From the NCBI RefSeq assembly GCF_023065955.2, contig NW_026623067.1:59838444-59902443 (forward strand): 64,000 nt of DNA, read 5' to 3'. Position 1 is the first letter of the stretch, and every line of letters begins with the position of its first letter. The translations under genes were made by a program, and so were the position numbers. Origin of the DNA: Ursus arctos (lineage: Eukaryota; Chordata; Mammalia; Carnivora; Ursidae). Below the pieces are notes generated by a model. That model was not told where the DNA came from and ran no database searches. It was given only the letters and a program-made list of their open reading frames with translations. Below, piece after piece: positions 1 through 11,905 of the stretch.

Positions 1-197
1 GGCACTATTTTTATAATTTTCTCATCATCCTGTCAGCCTGCCCCCAAAATAATTCCTTTATATTCTTATACTTAAACTAAGGAAAGCAGTAAGATTACTG
101 AGGAGGCATATGAAATAAGTTTGATAAAATAATTAAACCTGTTAAACCTTACAGAGATTCAGGTACTGCTTTTCTCATTTGTCCGTGCTCCTCATTC

Positions 198-228
<31 letters not shown>

Positions 229-1524
229 TAATTATTTGACACAGAGAGAGAGCATGCTCGAAAGAACACAAGCAGGGGGAGTGACAGAGGGAGAGGGAGA
301 GGGAGAAGCAGGCTCCTTGCTGAGCAGGGAGCCAGATGCAGCGCTTGATCCCAGGACCCTGGGATAATGACCTGAGCTGAAGGCAGCCGCTTAACCAACT
401 GAGCCACCCAGGCGCCCCCATTTCCTCGTTCTTAAGCCCATAGTTAGCTGACTTTGATCTTGAGTGGATATAATGAAAAGATCAGAGAAGGAAATCACTA
501 CTATAAATAATCTAGTATTTGGAGGTAATGGGAAATAAACTTTTTTTCTTTAAACCAGGAATTATCCTCTTTTTTTATTTCCATAGTGCTTGAAAACAGT
601 ATAGTTCATGATATAACATAGCATATATTAATCTGTGGTATTTAAAGATGGAGGTAATGCTTTGAAGTGAAATTCATAGGTAGTTTATAATAATGTAAAA
701 TAGCAAACCTCCTTTCCCTTCTATGTACATTCTCTATTCCCCAATTCTGCTTTATTTTTTTATCTATAATACTTCTTACCTTCTGACATACTCCACATTT
801 ACTTCTATATTTGTTTGTCTCCCTCCAGTAAGACATATGTTTTTTAAGGATAAGAACTTGGTCTGTTTTGGTCATAACTGTGTACCCAGTGCCTAGAACA
901 GTACATTATTCCTAATACGTTCGTTGAATATATGGAAAATGAATAGTCTGTATGTCATTTCAGCTTTTTAGTTTCAACTACTTCTAATGGAACAGCTAGA
1001 ATTCAGCCAACTAGATGGTTCAGATTCCGAATCACCATCCTATTGCTGTGTCCAAATTCCAACTGAGGCTCTATAGACTGGATAAATGAATAATAAATAG
1101 CTGTAGGAGAGCACAGTTAGTATACTAGGGCAAAAACTAGGTAACTGATATTTAATCATATTGTATAACTGCAAGCCATTATGCTACTAACTCTTATTGG
1201 TTTTTATAAGTCATGGTTTTTATATTCATACTTTTAGTAGAAGCAGTTTATAATAACCTATTTTCACATTTGTTCTCTTTGATAGATTTAGATGATCCAT
1301 TATACATATAGTCATATTAGCATCTATCTGTATTTTTTGTTAATAGTTTTATTTTGAGATTTTAAAAACTCACTGTTCTTCATGGTGTATAAATTTTAAC
1401 CAAAAAAATTAAAGAGATCTTTAAATGGTAATTGATATGTTAAATCATTTTGGTTGACTAAAAAGAACTGAGTCTTCTTTGAAAAAGCAAAACAAACTTT
1501 TTTTTTTCTTTCTTTCATTTCAAG
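1..1524 (+). other. POLK: POLK intron, upstream part
   Basis: This is intronic sequence before the first POLK exon in the window. It contains one antisense CanSINE (199-418) and an L2-like 3' end around 740-945, marked by a 'gtgcctagaacagta' type tail followed by 'ttgaat'. I looked for the preceding polymerase-core exon and did not find one. Confidence 0.6.
199..418 (-). mobile_element. CanSINE (SINEC), antisense, with target-site duplication
   Basis: The copy reads in reverse from a poly-T run to 'gagccacccaggcgcccc'. It is flanked by a 10-bp near-perfect duplication at 189-198 and 423-432 (one mismatch). CanSINEs are Pol III-transcribed retroposons mobilised by L1 and are diagnostic of Carnivora. 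Confidence 0.95.
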
Positions 1525-1557
1525 GGATGGAGAAAGGAAAAGCATGAGTGTTGAGAG
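1525..1557 (+). CDS. POLK: POLK 33-nt micro-exon
   Basis: The exon encodes DGERKSMSVE plus split arginine codons at both ends, which matches the human POLK stretch just before 'TFSE'. The acceptor follows a pyrimidine-rich tract ending TTTCAAG. The donor is GTAATG at 1558. It opens after two bases of a split codon, completed by the first G, and leaves AG, which joins the G at 7997 to give AGG (Arg). The short basic/serine segment lies near the boundary between the catalytic core and the PAD (little finger) region. The exon is easy to miss because of its size; identification rests on the exact frame and the match to the human protein. Confidence 0.88.
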
Positions 1558-2180
1558 GTAATGTTTTGTTATTATTAATTGTTCATAATTCATGTTATTT
1601 TAAACTAATTTTTAATTTTTAGTAAAATATCACTGAAATAGAAAAATCTGTTTGCAAACCAAAAACATTTTTCAGTAGTTGACGCTACTAAAGTAAATAT
1701 TCCAGTACAATGCTTTATTATCTTTGCTTGCTATGCTCTCTGTGGGGAAAAAACTTAACGACAGTTGGTTGTGTGTGTGTGTTTTTCTTTTAATGTTGGT
1801 TTCTTCCTATTCCGCAAAAACCAATCATTTTAGGATTCTAAATCTTAATTTCTAGCCTCGTTTATAAGAAAAATTATGAGCAGTTATTTGGGAAAGTTAA
1901 GAAGAGACCACAGAAATTCTTCCTGAAACTCTTCAAATGTTGGTGAATGCACATAGAGATCAAATAGTAAGATATTGATGAAAGAGAGCTTGGAGGGGAC
2001 ATAGCTCAGTGGTTTACAATCTTGTTTGGAAGACAAATGAAATCTTGTTGAGACTTTATTGTTTTCAGAAATATGTCATTGTGTGAAAAGTCCCTGAATT
2101 ATCTCCTCCAAACACCAGAATCCCACTAGATGTTTCAGAACCACTGTTCTAGTACAAGGTTGTGTTCCTTTTTCACATAT

Positions 2181-2296
2181 TTTTTTTTCCAAGTTTATTT
2201 ATTTTTTTAGTAACCTCTACACCCAGAGTGGGGCTCAAACTCATGACCCTGAGATCAAGAGCCCATGCTTTCCCACCTGAGCCAGCCAGGAACCCC
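2181..2296 (-). mobile_element. Short tRNA-type carnivore SINE, antisense
   Basis: The core has the form 'taacctctacacccagagtggggctc', which resembles the short carnivore SINE variant lacking the long CT-rich region. The same type occurs at 16663-16773. It is flanked by 'tcacatat' at 2173-2180 and 2297-2304. Confidence 0.8.
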
Positions 2297-2554
2297 TCAC
2301 ATATATTACTTTTTATCAGAAAGGCTGAATGAGTTTTACAAGACAACATACTCAGTAAATGACTTTGATAAACATTGCTGTTTTAGGCTGTGATTTACAT
2401 AAAAGCAATCAAAGGAAAAGAGGGGGGGAAAAGATTCTAAAAGTGAGATAGTAGTGTCCTACTTAATGAATTTTTTTCTTCCGTTTTGTCTTTTGTTATA
2501 GAGAACATTACTTAGTATACTAGTGTATTAATATTAGTTAATTTAAGAAAGGGC

Positions 2555-3535
2555 CAACGGAATGGGAAAGATATTTGCAAATGACATATCCAATAAAGGG
2601 TTAGTATCCAAAATATATAAAGAACTGATACAACTCAACACTCAAAAAATTAATACTCTAATTAAAAAATGGGCAGAAGATAGTATTTTTGCAAAGAAGA
2701 TACACACATGGCCAACACACATGAAAAGTTGATCAACATCACTCCTCATCAGGAAAATACAAATCAAAACCACAATGAGATACCACTTTACACCTGTCAG
2801 AATGGCTAAATCAACAACACAAGAAACAACAGATGTTGGTGAGGATGCAGAGAAAGGGGAACCCTCTTACAGTGTTGGTGGGAATGCAAACTGGTGCAGC
2901 CACTCTACAAAACAGTGTGGAAGTTCCTCAAAAAGTTTAAACTAGAGCTACCCTACTATCCAGCAATTACACTACTGGTTATTTATCCAAAGAATACAAA
3001 AATACTAATTCAAAGGAATACATGCACCCCAATGTTTATAGCAGCATTATCTACAGTAGCCAAATTATGGCAACAGCCGAAATGTCCATTGACTGATAAA
3101 TGGATAGAGAAGAGGTGGTAAACATATACTGTGGAATATTACTCAGCCATCAAAAAGAATGAAATCTTAACATTTACAGTGACGTGGATGGCTCTAGATA
3201 GTATTATGCTAAGTGAAATAAGTCAGTCAGAAAAAGACAAATACCATATGATTTCACTCATATGTGGAATTTAAGAAACAAAAACAAGCATAGGGAAAAA
3301 AAGAGGGAGGGGGCGAACCAAGAAACAGACTCTTCACTCTAGAAAACAAACTAATGGTTACCAGAGGGGAAGTGGGTGAGGGGATGGGTGAAATAGGTGA
3401 TGGGGATTAAGGAAGGCACTTGTGATGAGCATCAGGTGTTGTATGGAAGTGATGATCACTATATTATACACCTGAAAGTAGTATTACACTGTATGTTAAC
3501 TAACTGGAATTTAAATAAAAACTTAAAAAAAAAGT
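2555..3535 (+). mobile_element. LINE-1 3' end, sense
   Basis: The segment carries the typical end of L1 ORF2 and its 3' UTR: phrases for 'cagcaattacactactgg', 'caatggaatattactcagcc' and 'taagtgaaataagtcag' type motifs. It then runs through a G-rich 3' UTR to an A-rich tail at about 3525-3535. The ORF is interrupted by stops. 5'-truncated and inactive. Confidence 0.9.
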
Positions 3536-3792
3536 TTGGGGGGAGAAAGGGTCAGCAAACCAATAGATCTAAATAGTTAACAAAGAAGGAAGTACAAATG
3601 CCTCTTGAAACATTGATAATATTCCCAGTCTTTTTTATAATTTAAGAAATGCAGATTGAAGGTTCTCAAGATAGCCTTTTTCACCAATGGGTTGGCAAAG
3701 ATGCTCTATTGGCCAGACTATGGGAGTGAAATAGCTATAAACTCTGGGGGGAGTATACTAGTTTTTTTTTTGTTGTTGTTGTTGTTTTTTGG

Positions 3793-4200
3793 TCCTATAA
3801 CATATTGCCACAGATTTAGTGGCTTAAAACAACATAAATTTATTCTCTTTCAGTTCTGAATCAGGAGTCCTAAAATTAAGGTGTTGGCAGGGTTGCAAGC
3901 CTTCTAAAGTCTCTGGGGATGGATCCATTTTCTTACCAAAAGCTTTTAGAGGCTGCTTGTGTTCTTTGACTGATGGCCCCATCCTCCATTTCAAACCCAG
4001 CATCTTGTCTTTCTCTGACTCACCCTCCTGTCTTCTTATAAGGACCCTTGGGATTACATTGGACCCACCTGGACAATTTAGGATAATCTCTCCATCTTAA
4101 TTTAATCATGTCTGCAAAGTCATTTTTATCATGTAATGTACTGGGTTCCAAGATGTTAGGATTTGTACATCTTTGGGGGCCGTTATTTTGACTACCACAG
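3793..4200 (-). mobile_element. MLT1/MST-type LTR (ERVL-MaLR), antisense
   Basis: The stretch reads as the reverse of an MLT1-like LTR end ('ttgtggcaatttgttatagg', 'tttaagccacta'), followed by the internal 'tgtggtagtc' and 'cttataagaagacagg' region. The element is old and non-coding. The exact subfamily cannot be set by eye. Confidence 0.6.
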
Positions 4201-5467
4201 GGGGCAAGCATTTCGGCAATGTCTGTTAAACTCACAGATACACATGTACTTTGGTCCCACAGCTCTTTTTCTAGGAATTCATTTCACACATGTAATCACA
4301 TGATATTTTACAAGTATGTAAGGTTATTGTTATATTTTTTTTTATGATAACAAAAAATAGAAAGTAACTTAAATATCCAAAAATAGAGGATTGGTTAAAT
4401 GATCTTACATCTTTAAAAATTAGAATATTAGGCTGCTGTATAAAAATGAGGGAATTATTTATTCATAGGGAACTCTCACCAGGATGAATTGAGAAAAGAA
4501 GGTGCTAAACAATGTGTCTAATATTCTATTGTTTATGTTAAAAATGTGGGGGAAATGTTTGCTTGTTTGCTTATACAAAGAATATTCTGGAGAAATTTAA
4601 ATGAATAGGAAGCTGGAAACATTGGTTGGAGGAGAACTGGGTAGCTGGAGTTAGAGTTAGAAGGACTCTTCACTGAATAGTCATCTGCTCAGGGCTTTTT
4701 ACTCATTGCCTTGATTTCTCTTTAGCATCCTCCTCTTTTATGTTAAAATGACCTCTTGCCTTCTTTCAATACTCTTGTGCAGATGAATTCAAATTTCTGC
4801 ATTTAATCATACCAGCCCTCCAATTCCAGTTGTCTATTGGACACCTCTGCATAGGTGCCAGGAACCATGCCCTTACATCTACTTGAAGATATTTCTATTC
4901 CAAAAGATATATGTACAATAATTAGAATAATGTTGTCATATATACTTTCTTAAGATAACCCTCTGTAGCAGTCTATATACACATATGCCATAATGTGTTG
5001 TAAGTTCTGAGGGCATTGTCATATGTTGGTGACTCCAATCAACTTTTTAAAAAAAATTGCAGTGTAGTTAACATACAGTGTTATATTAGTTTCAAGTATA
5101 CGATATAGTGATTCAGCAGTTCTATATATTACACAGTGCTCTTCAAGATAAGTGTACTCTTAGTCCCCATCACCTATTCACCCGTTCCCCTCACCCACCT
5201 CCCCTCTGGTAACCATCTGTTTGTTCTCTGTAGTTAAGAGTCTGTTTTTTTGTTGTCTTTTTTTTTCCTTTGTTTTGTTTCTTAAATTCCACAGATGAGT
5301 GAAATCATATGGTATTTGGCTTCCTCTGACTGACTTATTTCTTCCTCTGACTGACTTATTTTCCTTAGCATTATATCTCTAGATCCCTCCATGTCTTTGC
5401 AAATGGCAAGATTTCATTCTTTCTTATGGCTGAATAAAATTATATATATATTTATATAACACATCTT

Positions 5468-5672
5468 TTTTTTTTTTTAAAGAGTTTATTTATTTATTTG
5501 ACACTGAGAGAGAGAGACAGCCAGCGAGAGAGGGAACACAAGCAGGGGGAGTAGGAGAGGAAAGAAGCAGGCTCCCAGTGGAGAAACCTGATTTGGGGCT
5601 CGATCCCAGAACGCTGTGATCACGCTCTGAGCCAAGGGCAGACACTTAACAACTGCACCACCCAGGCGCCCC
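5468..5672 (-). mobile_element. CanSINE nested in L1, antisense
   Basis: The copy is full length and antisense, with a 15-bp perfect target-site duplication (tatataacacatctt) at 5453-5467 and 5673-5687. Its 'gatcccagaacgctgtgatcacg' core differs from most other SINEs in the window and resembles the copy at 49563-49757. Confidence 0.95.
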
Positions 5673-6832
5673 TATATAACACATCTTCTTTATCCATTCA
5701 TCAATCGAGGAACACTTGGCCTGCTTCCATAATTCGGCTATTGCAAATAATGCTGCAACAAACTTAAGGGTGCATATATCCCTTCAAATTAGTGTTTTCA
5801 AATTCTTTGGGTAAATACCCAGTAGTGTGATTACTGGATCATAGGGTAGTTCTATTTTTAATTTTTTGAGGAACTTCCATACTGTTTTTCCACAGTGGCT
5901 GCACCAGTTTGCATTCTCACCAACAGTGCAAGAGAGTTCCTTTTCCTCCACATCCTTGTCAACACTTGTTTCTTGATTCTTTAATTTTAGCCATTCTGAC
6001 AGGTATGAGGTGATATCTCATTATAGTTTTGATTTGCATTTCCCTGATGAGTGATGTTGAGCATCTTTCATGTGTCTGTTGGCCAGTTGTGTGTATTCTG
6101 TGGAGAAATGTCTGTCCATGTCTTTTGCCTATTTTTTAATTGGATTATTTGTTTTTTTGGTGTTGAGTTGTCTCGTTCTTTATATATTTTGGACACTAAC
6201 CCTCTATCGGACATGTCATTTGCAAATATCTTCTCCCATTCCAAAGGGTATCTTTTGATTTTGTTGGTTGTTTCCTTTGCTGTGCAAAGGCTTTTTATTT
6301 TGATGCAGTCGCAGTAGTTTATTTTTGCTTTTGTTTCCCTTGCCTTGGGAGACATATCTAGAAAGATGTTATGAGTGATGTCAGAGAAATTACAGGCTGT
6401 GCTCTCTTCTAGGATTTTAATAGTTTCAGGTCTCACATAAAGTCCTTAATTCTTTTTGAGTTTATTTTTGTGTGTGATGTAACAACATAGTCCAGTTTCA
6501 ATTTTCCCAACACTCTTTGTTGAAGAGACTGTCTTTTTCCCATTGTATAATCTTGCCTCCTTTGTTAAAGATTAATTGGCCATGTAATTGTGGGTTTATC
6601 TCTGGGCTTTCTATTCTGTTGCATTGATCTGTGTGTTTATTTTTTTACCGCTACCATACTGTTTTGATTACCATAGCTTTGTAGTATATTTTGAAATCTG
6701 GAATTGTGATACCTCCAGCTTTACTTTGCTTTGCTTTTTGAAGATTGCTTTGGCTATTTGGGGCCTTTTGTGGTTCCATACAAATTTTAGGTTGGTTTGT
6801 TCTAGTTCTGTGAAAAATGCTCTTGGTATTTT

Positions 6833-7028
6833 TTTTTTAGATTTTATTGAAATTCGAGTTAACATATAGTGTATTATTAGTTTCAGGGGTAGTATTTAAT
6901 GATTCTTCAGTTGCATATAACACCCAGTGCTCATTACATCGAGTGCTCCTTCTTAATGTCCATCACCCAGTTACCCGACTCCCACCCATCCCCCTCTAGC
7001 AACCCAGTTTGTTCGCAATAGTTAAGAG
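6833..7028 (-). mobile_element. Second L1 3' end nested in the L1, antisense
   Basis: A poly-T start is followed by the reverse of a carnivore L1 3' UTR ('gttaacatatagtgtatta', 'cacccagtgctcatta'). A 15-bp target-site duplication with one mismatch flanks it at 6818-6832 and 7029-7043. Removing it rejoins the host ORF2 sequence. Confidence 0.9.
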
Positions 7029-7996
7029 TGCTGTTGGTATTTTGATAGAGATTGGATTTAATCTGTAGATTGCTTGGGTAGTGTAGACATTTTAACAATA
7101 TTTGTTCTTCCAGCCATGAGCATGGAATGTCTTTCCATTTGTGTCATCTTAATTTCTTTTATCAATGTTGTGTAGTTTTCAGAGTACAGGTCTTTCACTT
7201 GTTTGGTTAAGTTTATTCCTAGGTATTTTATTGTTTTTGGTGCAATTGCAAATGCAATTGTTTTCTTAATTTCTCTTTCTGTTGTTTAATAATTAGTGTA
7301 TAGAAATGCAATGGATTTCTGTACATTGATTTTGTATCCTGTGACCTTACGAATTCATTTATCAGTTCTAGTAGTTTTTTGGTGGAATTTTGGGTTTTCT
7401 ATATGTAATATCATGTTAAATCATGAAAGTTTTACTTCTTACCACTTTGGATGCCTTTAATTTCTTTATGTTGTCTAATTGCTGTGGCTGGCACTTCTAG
7501 TACTATGTTGAATAAGAGTGGTGAGAGTGGATGTCCTTGTCTTGTTCCTGACCTTAAAGGAAAGGCTCTCAGTTTTTCCCAGTTGAGTATGATGTTAGCT
7601 GTGGGTTTTTCATATAAGGCCTTTATTATGTTGGGGGGTTTTATCATGAATGGTTGTTATACTTTGTGAAATGCCTTTTCTGCATCTATCGAAATGATCA
7701 TATGGTTTTTATACTTTCTCTTATTGATGTGATATATCAGACTTTAATCAACTTTTTAAAAAATATTGTAGATAAAGCAAATGCACCTTTGGTAATCAGT
7801 TTAACTACAAATGATCTTCCATTATTTAGGTAGATTTTAGATGTTTTTACTTAATTATATCTCAGTTCATCTGAAAACTTTATTTTGTACTGCAGAAAAT
7901 ATAACTTGATGCTAGGCTTTAAACATACTATATCACTCCTAAATTATCCTGAACTATAGTTTATTCTGTGCACCAAAATCATTTTTGTCTTTCTAG

Positions 7997-8093
7997 GACA
8001 TTCAGTGAGGTAAGTAAACCAGAAGAACAATATAGCTTGTGCCAGGAACTTTGCAGTGAACTTGCTCAAGATCTGCAGAAAGAAGGACTAAAG
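7997..8093 (+). CDS. POLK: POLK exon, PAD region
   Basis: The exon encodes TFSEVSKPEEQYSLCQELCS and continues ELAQDLQKEGLK, a near match to human POLK. The region forms part of the PAD/little finger, which holds the DNA duplex during lesion bypass. The acceptor is a TTTCTAG and the donor is GTACTT at 8094, which is a weak donor. Two carried bases plus 97 nt give 33 codons, leaving phase 0. Inside the exon, GAGGTAAGT at 8007-8015 is a perfect donor-like motif (see findings). Confidence 0.95.
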
Positions 8094-10064
8094 GTACTTT
8101 ATTTTGATGTAGTGGTCTTAGTTAAAAAATTTTTTTAATAATAAAATGCTACTTTAAAGGAATAGTTAGGTTTTGCATTTGAGTACAAACTGAGAAACCT
8201 TAGAAAGGATTATTCCTATCCACAGTAGAGACAAATTCGATTCTGACCTGTAATTGAGGCCTATGATAAGATGATTAGATGAAGAAGCAACTTACGGGGG
8301 TGGGCTGGCTCCAGTATAATTCCAGAATTTATCGTATTTCAGGAGTACATTTGAATAAGTTCAAAATCAGAGTTATATTGACATTAGAGAATAAGGCAAA
8401 GGTAAGGATTTCCATAGATCTATATTTACCTATTATAAGTATCTTTCCAACCATCCTTTGCTGTTTTTCTTGGGTAGACTTTCTAGAATAGGCATTTTGT
8501 TTCAAGGCCCTAGTTCCAGGTTGTTTAACACATTGAGAACAAAACCCAGAGGTTTTAAATCTCTATTTTATGATCTTTGCTCACAACAATCCATATTTAG
8601 TATTTTTCCAAATTCTGAAACCAGAGGTGAAGTTATTACAAAGTATAATACAAAAGTATTCAAAGGTTATTACAAAAAAATAAAGAACAGAAAACAACAA
8701 AGGTTATTACAAAGAATGGGATATCTGTATATCTCTCTTTTTTCCACTGTCCTCCCCTATATATTTCTTATAATCCTTCTCTATCATAACTTGAGTATAA
8801 AGAGAGTTGATTTAAAATTTTTTTAATAACCTGTAATTTTAAAATCATTTCAGATATACAGAAAAGTAGTATAGATAATATAGAGAGTTCTGATATACCC
8901 AGTTTCCCTCATTAATATATTATTTTAGCCATATTGTCGTAGTACATTTGTCAAAGCTAAGAAACTGACATTAGCACATTGCTATTAACTAAACTCCAGA
9001 CATTATTTGGATTTTACCTGTTTTTCCATTAATGTCCTTTTTCTGTTCCAGGATTCAGTCTAGGGAACCACATTGCATTTAGTTGTCTTGTCTCCTTATC
9101 TCCTCTAATCTGTAACAGTTTCTCAGTATTTCCTTGTTTTTCATGACCTTGAGGTCTTAAGGAGCGTTGGCCAGGTATCCTGCAGGGTGTCTTTCCATCT
9201 AGGTTTGGCTGATGTTTTTCTTATGATTAGACCAGGGTTATGGATTTTTAGAAAGAATACCAGAGGTGAAATGTCCTCATTACATCCTTTCAAGGTATAT
9301 GATAGCCACAAGATATCAAAAGTGATACTAACCTTTGTCACCTGATTAAGTTAGTGTTTGCTAGGCTTCTCCACTGTGTAGTTACTATTTTTCCCTTTCC
9401 ATACTCTATTCTTTGGAAGTGAGTCAGTAAGTCAGCCCACTCTCAGAACTTCCAGGAGGTAGTAAAATATACGTAACATATAATTTACCATTTTAACCAT
9501 TTTTAAGTTACATTTCTGTGGCATTAAGTTCATTCACATGGTGCAACCATCACCACTCTTAATCTCCAGAACTTTTTCATTATCCCAAACTGAAATTCTG
9601 CACCCATTAAACAATAACTGTAAAGGGAGTTCTTACATGTAGATGGGTTAACATAGTATCTGGCATATAGTAGACACATAATAAGTGTGAGCTGTCTACA
9701 AGACCTTTTCAGTGGAGACCCCTTTAAGAAGCTTTTTTCCTCTCTTTTTAGGTACTGAATTCTAAAAGAGATTTAGTAAAAAGAAAAGTGATCAGTTAAT
9801 GTTGCCTTTTATGTAAAAAGTTCTTTTATAAAAATTCATTTGGGTAGGAGAGTAATAGTTATTGGCTAAAATGGAATTTTTAGATTACTTATATATTTCA
9901 GTTGTTCCTTTTGGCAGATTTCATTAACACGTTTCATAAATAATTGATTATACTTTTATATTATGTGTATCTAAGAGATATTTTTTATTTTTTTCTAATC
10001 TACAAAATAACTTTTTTCTAGAAGTTAGAAAACCATATATAACAATGCATTCTGTTGGTTATAG
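8094..10064 (+). other. POLK: POLK intron
   Basis: No gene is seen. About 8829-9360 resembles an old L1M-type 3' region ('ccacattgcatttagttgtc'), and about 9455-9615 is another antisense L1-derived piece ('ccatcaccactcttaatctc'). The remainder is AT-rich unique sequence. Confidence 0.55.
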
Positions 10065-10236
10065 GGTAGAACTGTTACCATTAAACTGAAGAATGTAAAC
10101 TTTGAAGTAAAAACTCGTGCATCTACGGTTTCATCTGTTGTTTCTACTGCAGAAGAAATATTTGCTATTGCTAAAGAATTGCTAAGAACAGAAATTGATG
10201 CCGAATTTCCACATCCCTTGAGATTAAGACTTATGG
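10065..10236 (+). CDS. POLK: POLK exon, PAD / little finger
   Basis: Translation begins GRTVTIKLKNVNFEVKTRAS and continues through TVSSVVSTAEEIFAIAKELL to PHPLRLRLM, almost identical to human POLK. This is the beta-alpha fold of the little finger typical of Y-family polymerases; the 'LRLRLMG' strand is a family landmark. The exon opens in phase 0 and ends after one base (G) of a glycine codon completed by GT in the next exon. The donor is GTATGC. Confidence 0.97.
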
Positions 10237-11905
10237 GTATGCCTTTTCTTGTTTTTCCTTAAATCTGCTAGATTTTCCCAAAGAAATCAACTTGGGAAAT
10301 ACACTCTCCTTCATTTTATTTCTTAAACCTGTTTAGGAATTTGTACCTATGCTGCCATTTTTCTTAATTCTTAGAACCTGATGTATGTGAAACCATGTTC
10401 ATTAATTTAATTCCCTTAAGAACCAATTACAGCTGTTTTTTTCCTTCCTACTTACTGAAATCCTTGGGGCTAGGTATGTTTCAAAATTTAAAACCTTTCA
10501 GATTTTAGGAAACAAATATAGTGCATATTGAGTATATTATATAGTACTCTTTTGGTATCTGAGGCAGCACCTCATGATAAACACATTAATATTTTTGTAG
10601 CAAAACAAGAAAATATTCACACTAGGTTGGAAAGATTCTAAATAGCCTCACATCAATTCAGTCATCAATTACTGTTTGTTGCTTACAATTTTCAGAGCTT
10701 TTTAGATTTCAGAGTCACAGATAAGGGATTGTTACAATATAAAACCATATCTGGAGCCACTGCATGGTATGTGCATTTTAACAAAGCAAGTTTCTTTGTG
10801 AAAAGTGAATTGAGTGAGAGAATGCACATAGATAAGCACTCCAGATGCCAGCTTTACTGCTAAGAGTGGATCATTAGCCATACTTTCATATATGAAAGAT
10901 AGCACACACTTGAAATCGATTGAATAAAGTATGTTGATTGAAAGAGCTAAAGAGTGGATGTTTATAACAGCTTCATTCATAATTGCCAAAATTTGGGAAC
11001 AACCAAAATGTCCTACAGTAGTAGGTGAATGGAAACTGGGACAGACAATGGAATATCATTCAGTGTGTAAAAGAAATGAGCTGTCAAGCCATGAAAGGAC
11101 ATGGAGGAACCTTAAATGTATTTTATTAAGTGAAAGAAGCCAATTTGAAAAGGTTAAATACTGTGTGATTTGAACTGTATGATATTCTGGAAAAGACAAA
11201 ACTGTGGAGACAGTGAAAAGATCAGTGGATGTCAAGGGTAGAGGGTGGGGAAGGGATGAATAGACTTAGCACAGAGGATTTTTAGAACGGTAGAGCTAAT
11301 CTGAATGATGCTATAATGGTGGATACATATCATTAAACATGTCAAAAGCCATAGGATGTACAACACCAAGAATAAACCCTAATATAAACTATGGACTTTG
11401 AGTGTTAATGTTGTGTCAACGTAGGTTCATCAGTTGTGACAAACATACCACTCTGGTGCAGGATGTTGATTGGAGGAGACTGTGCATGGTGTGGGCAGAG
11501 GATATATAGGAACTCTGTACTTTCTGCTCACTTTTGCTGTGAACCTAAAGCTGCTCTGAAAAACAAAGGCTACTGGGAAAATGAGCTAGAGTCTATAAAG
11601 TTGACTCCAGTTAGTTGGTATTTAATGGTATATTGTGTCAGATACTAGTTGAAAGACTTACATAATCATGCCAACTCCAACAGATACTATTTAGTGAAAC
11701 CCTGTTTTATAAAGGAAGGTAAATTTCATGCGAAGTACTCATTTTGAAAAAGTATATTTTAATTCAGAAAATATGCAGTATTGCTTATTATTTTTCTCTA
11801 AACATCCTTTTGTATATATGTCATGACAATATTATGCAAAATATTGTTATGCATTATGAGTGAATTGACTTTGTTAAGAAATTAATTGTGGTTGGTTTAA
11901 TTTAG
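10237..11905 (+). other. POLK: POLK intron
   Basis: No gene is seen. About 10925-11580 is a sense, old L1M-like 3' end ('acaaccaaaatgtcctacag', 'gtggatacat', followed by an L1-type 3' UTR). The rest is AT-rich unique sequence. Confidence 0.6.

Larger units (their letters stand above)
5055..7745 (-). mobile_element. LINE-1, 5'-truncated, antisense, containing two nested insertions
   Basis: This 2.7-kb antisense L1 is flanked by an 18-bp direct repeat at 5037-5054 and 7746-7763. Decayed ORF2 fragments are visible on the minus strand. Around 7432-7647 there is a reverse-transcriptase segment with '[20 protein letters not shown]'; around 6668-6865 and 6068-6436 there are later ORF2 parts. The copy ends at its 5' side near the ORF2 segment reading HMIISIDAEK. 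A CanSINE (5468-5672) and another L1 3' end (6833-7028) have inserted into it. Confidence 0.92.
1558..7996 (+). other. POLK: POLK intron rich in L1
   Basis: This 6.4-kb intron is mostly retroelements. It holds a short antisense SINE (2181-2296), a sense L1 3' end (about 2555-3535), an antisense MLT1-like LTR (about 3793-4200), an old L1M-like stretch (about 4240-4620) and a 2.7-kb antisense L1 with two nested insertions (5055-7745). Nothing coding is seen apart from decayed L1 ORF2 fragments. Confidence 0.8.

Noticed and set aside
149..421. Open frames rich in Leu/Ser ending in poly-Lys
   Set aside because: They are translations of CanSINE CT-rich and A-rich parts. Similar frames occur at 14458, 19654, 37208, 39400, 50246 and 53244.
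6068..7647. Minus-strand open frames with reverse transcriptase similarity
   Set aside because: They are pieces of a truncated, stop-ridden L1 ORF2, not an intact gene.
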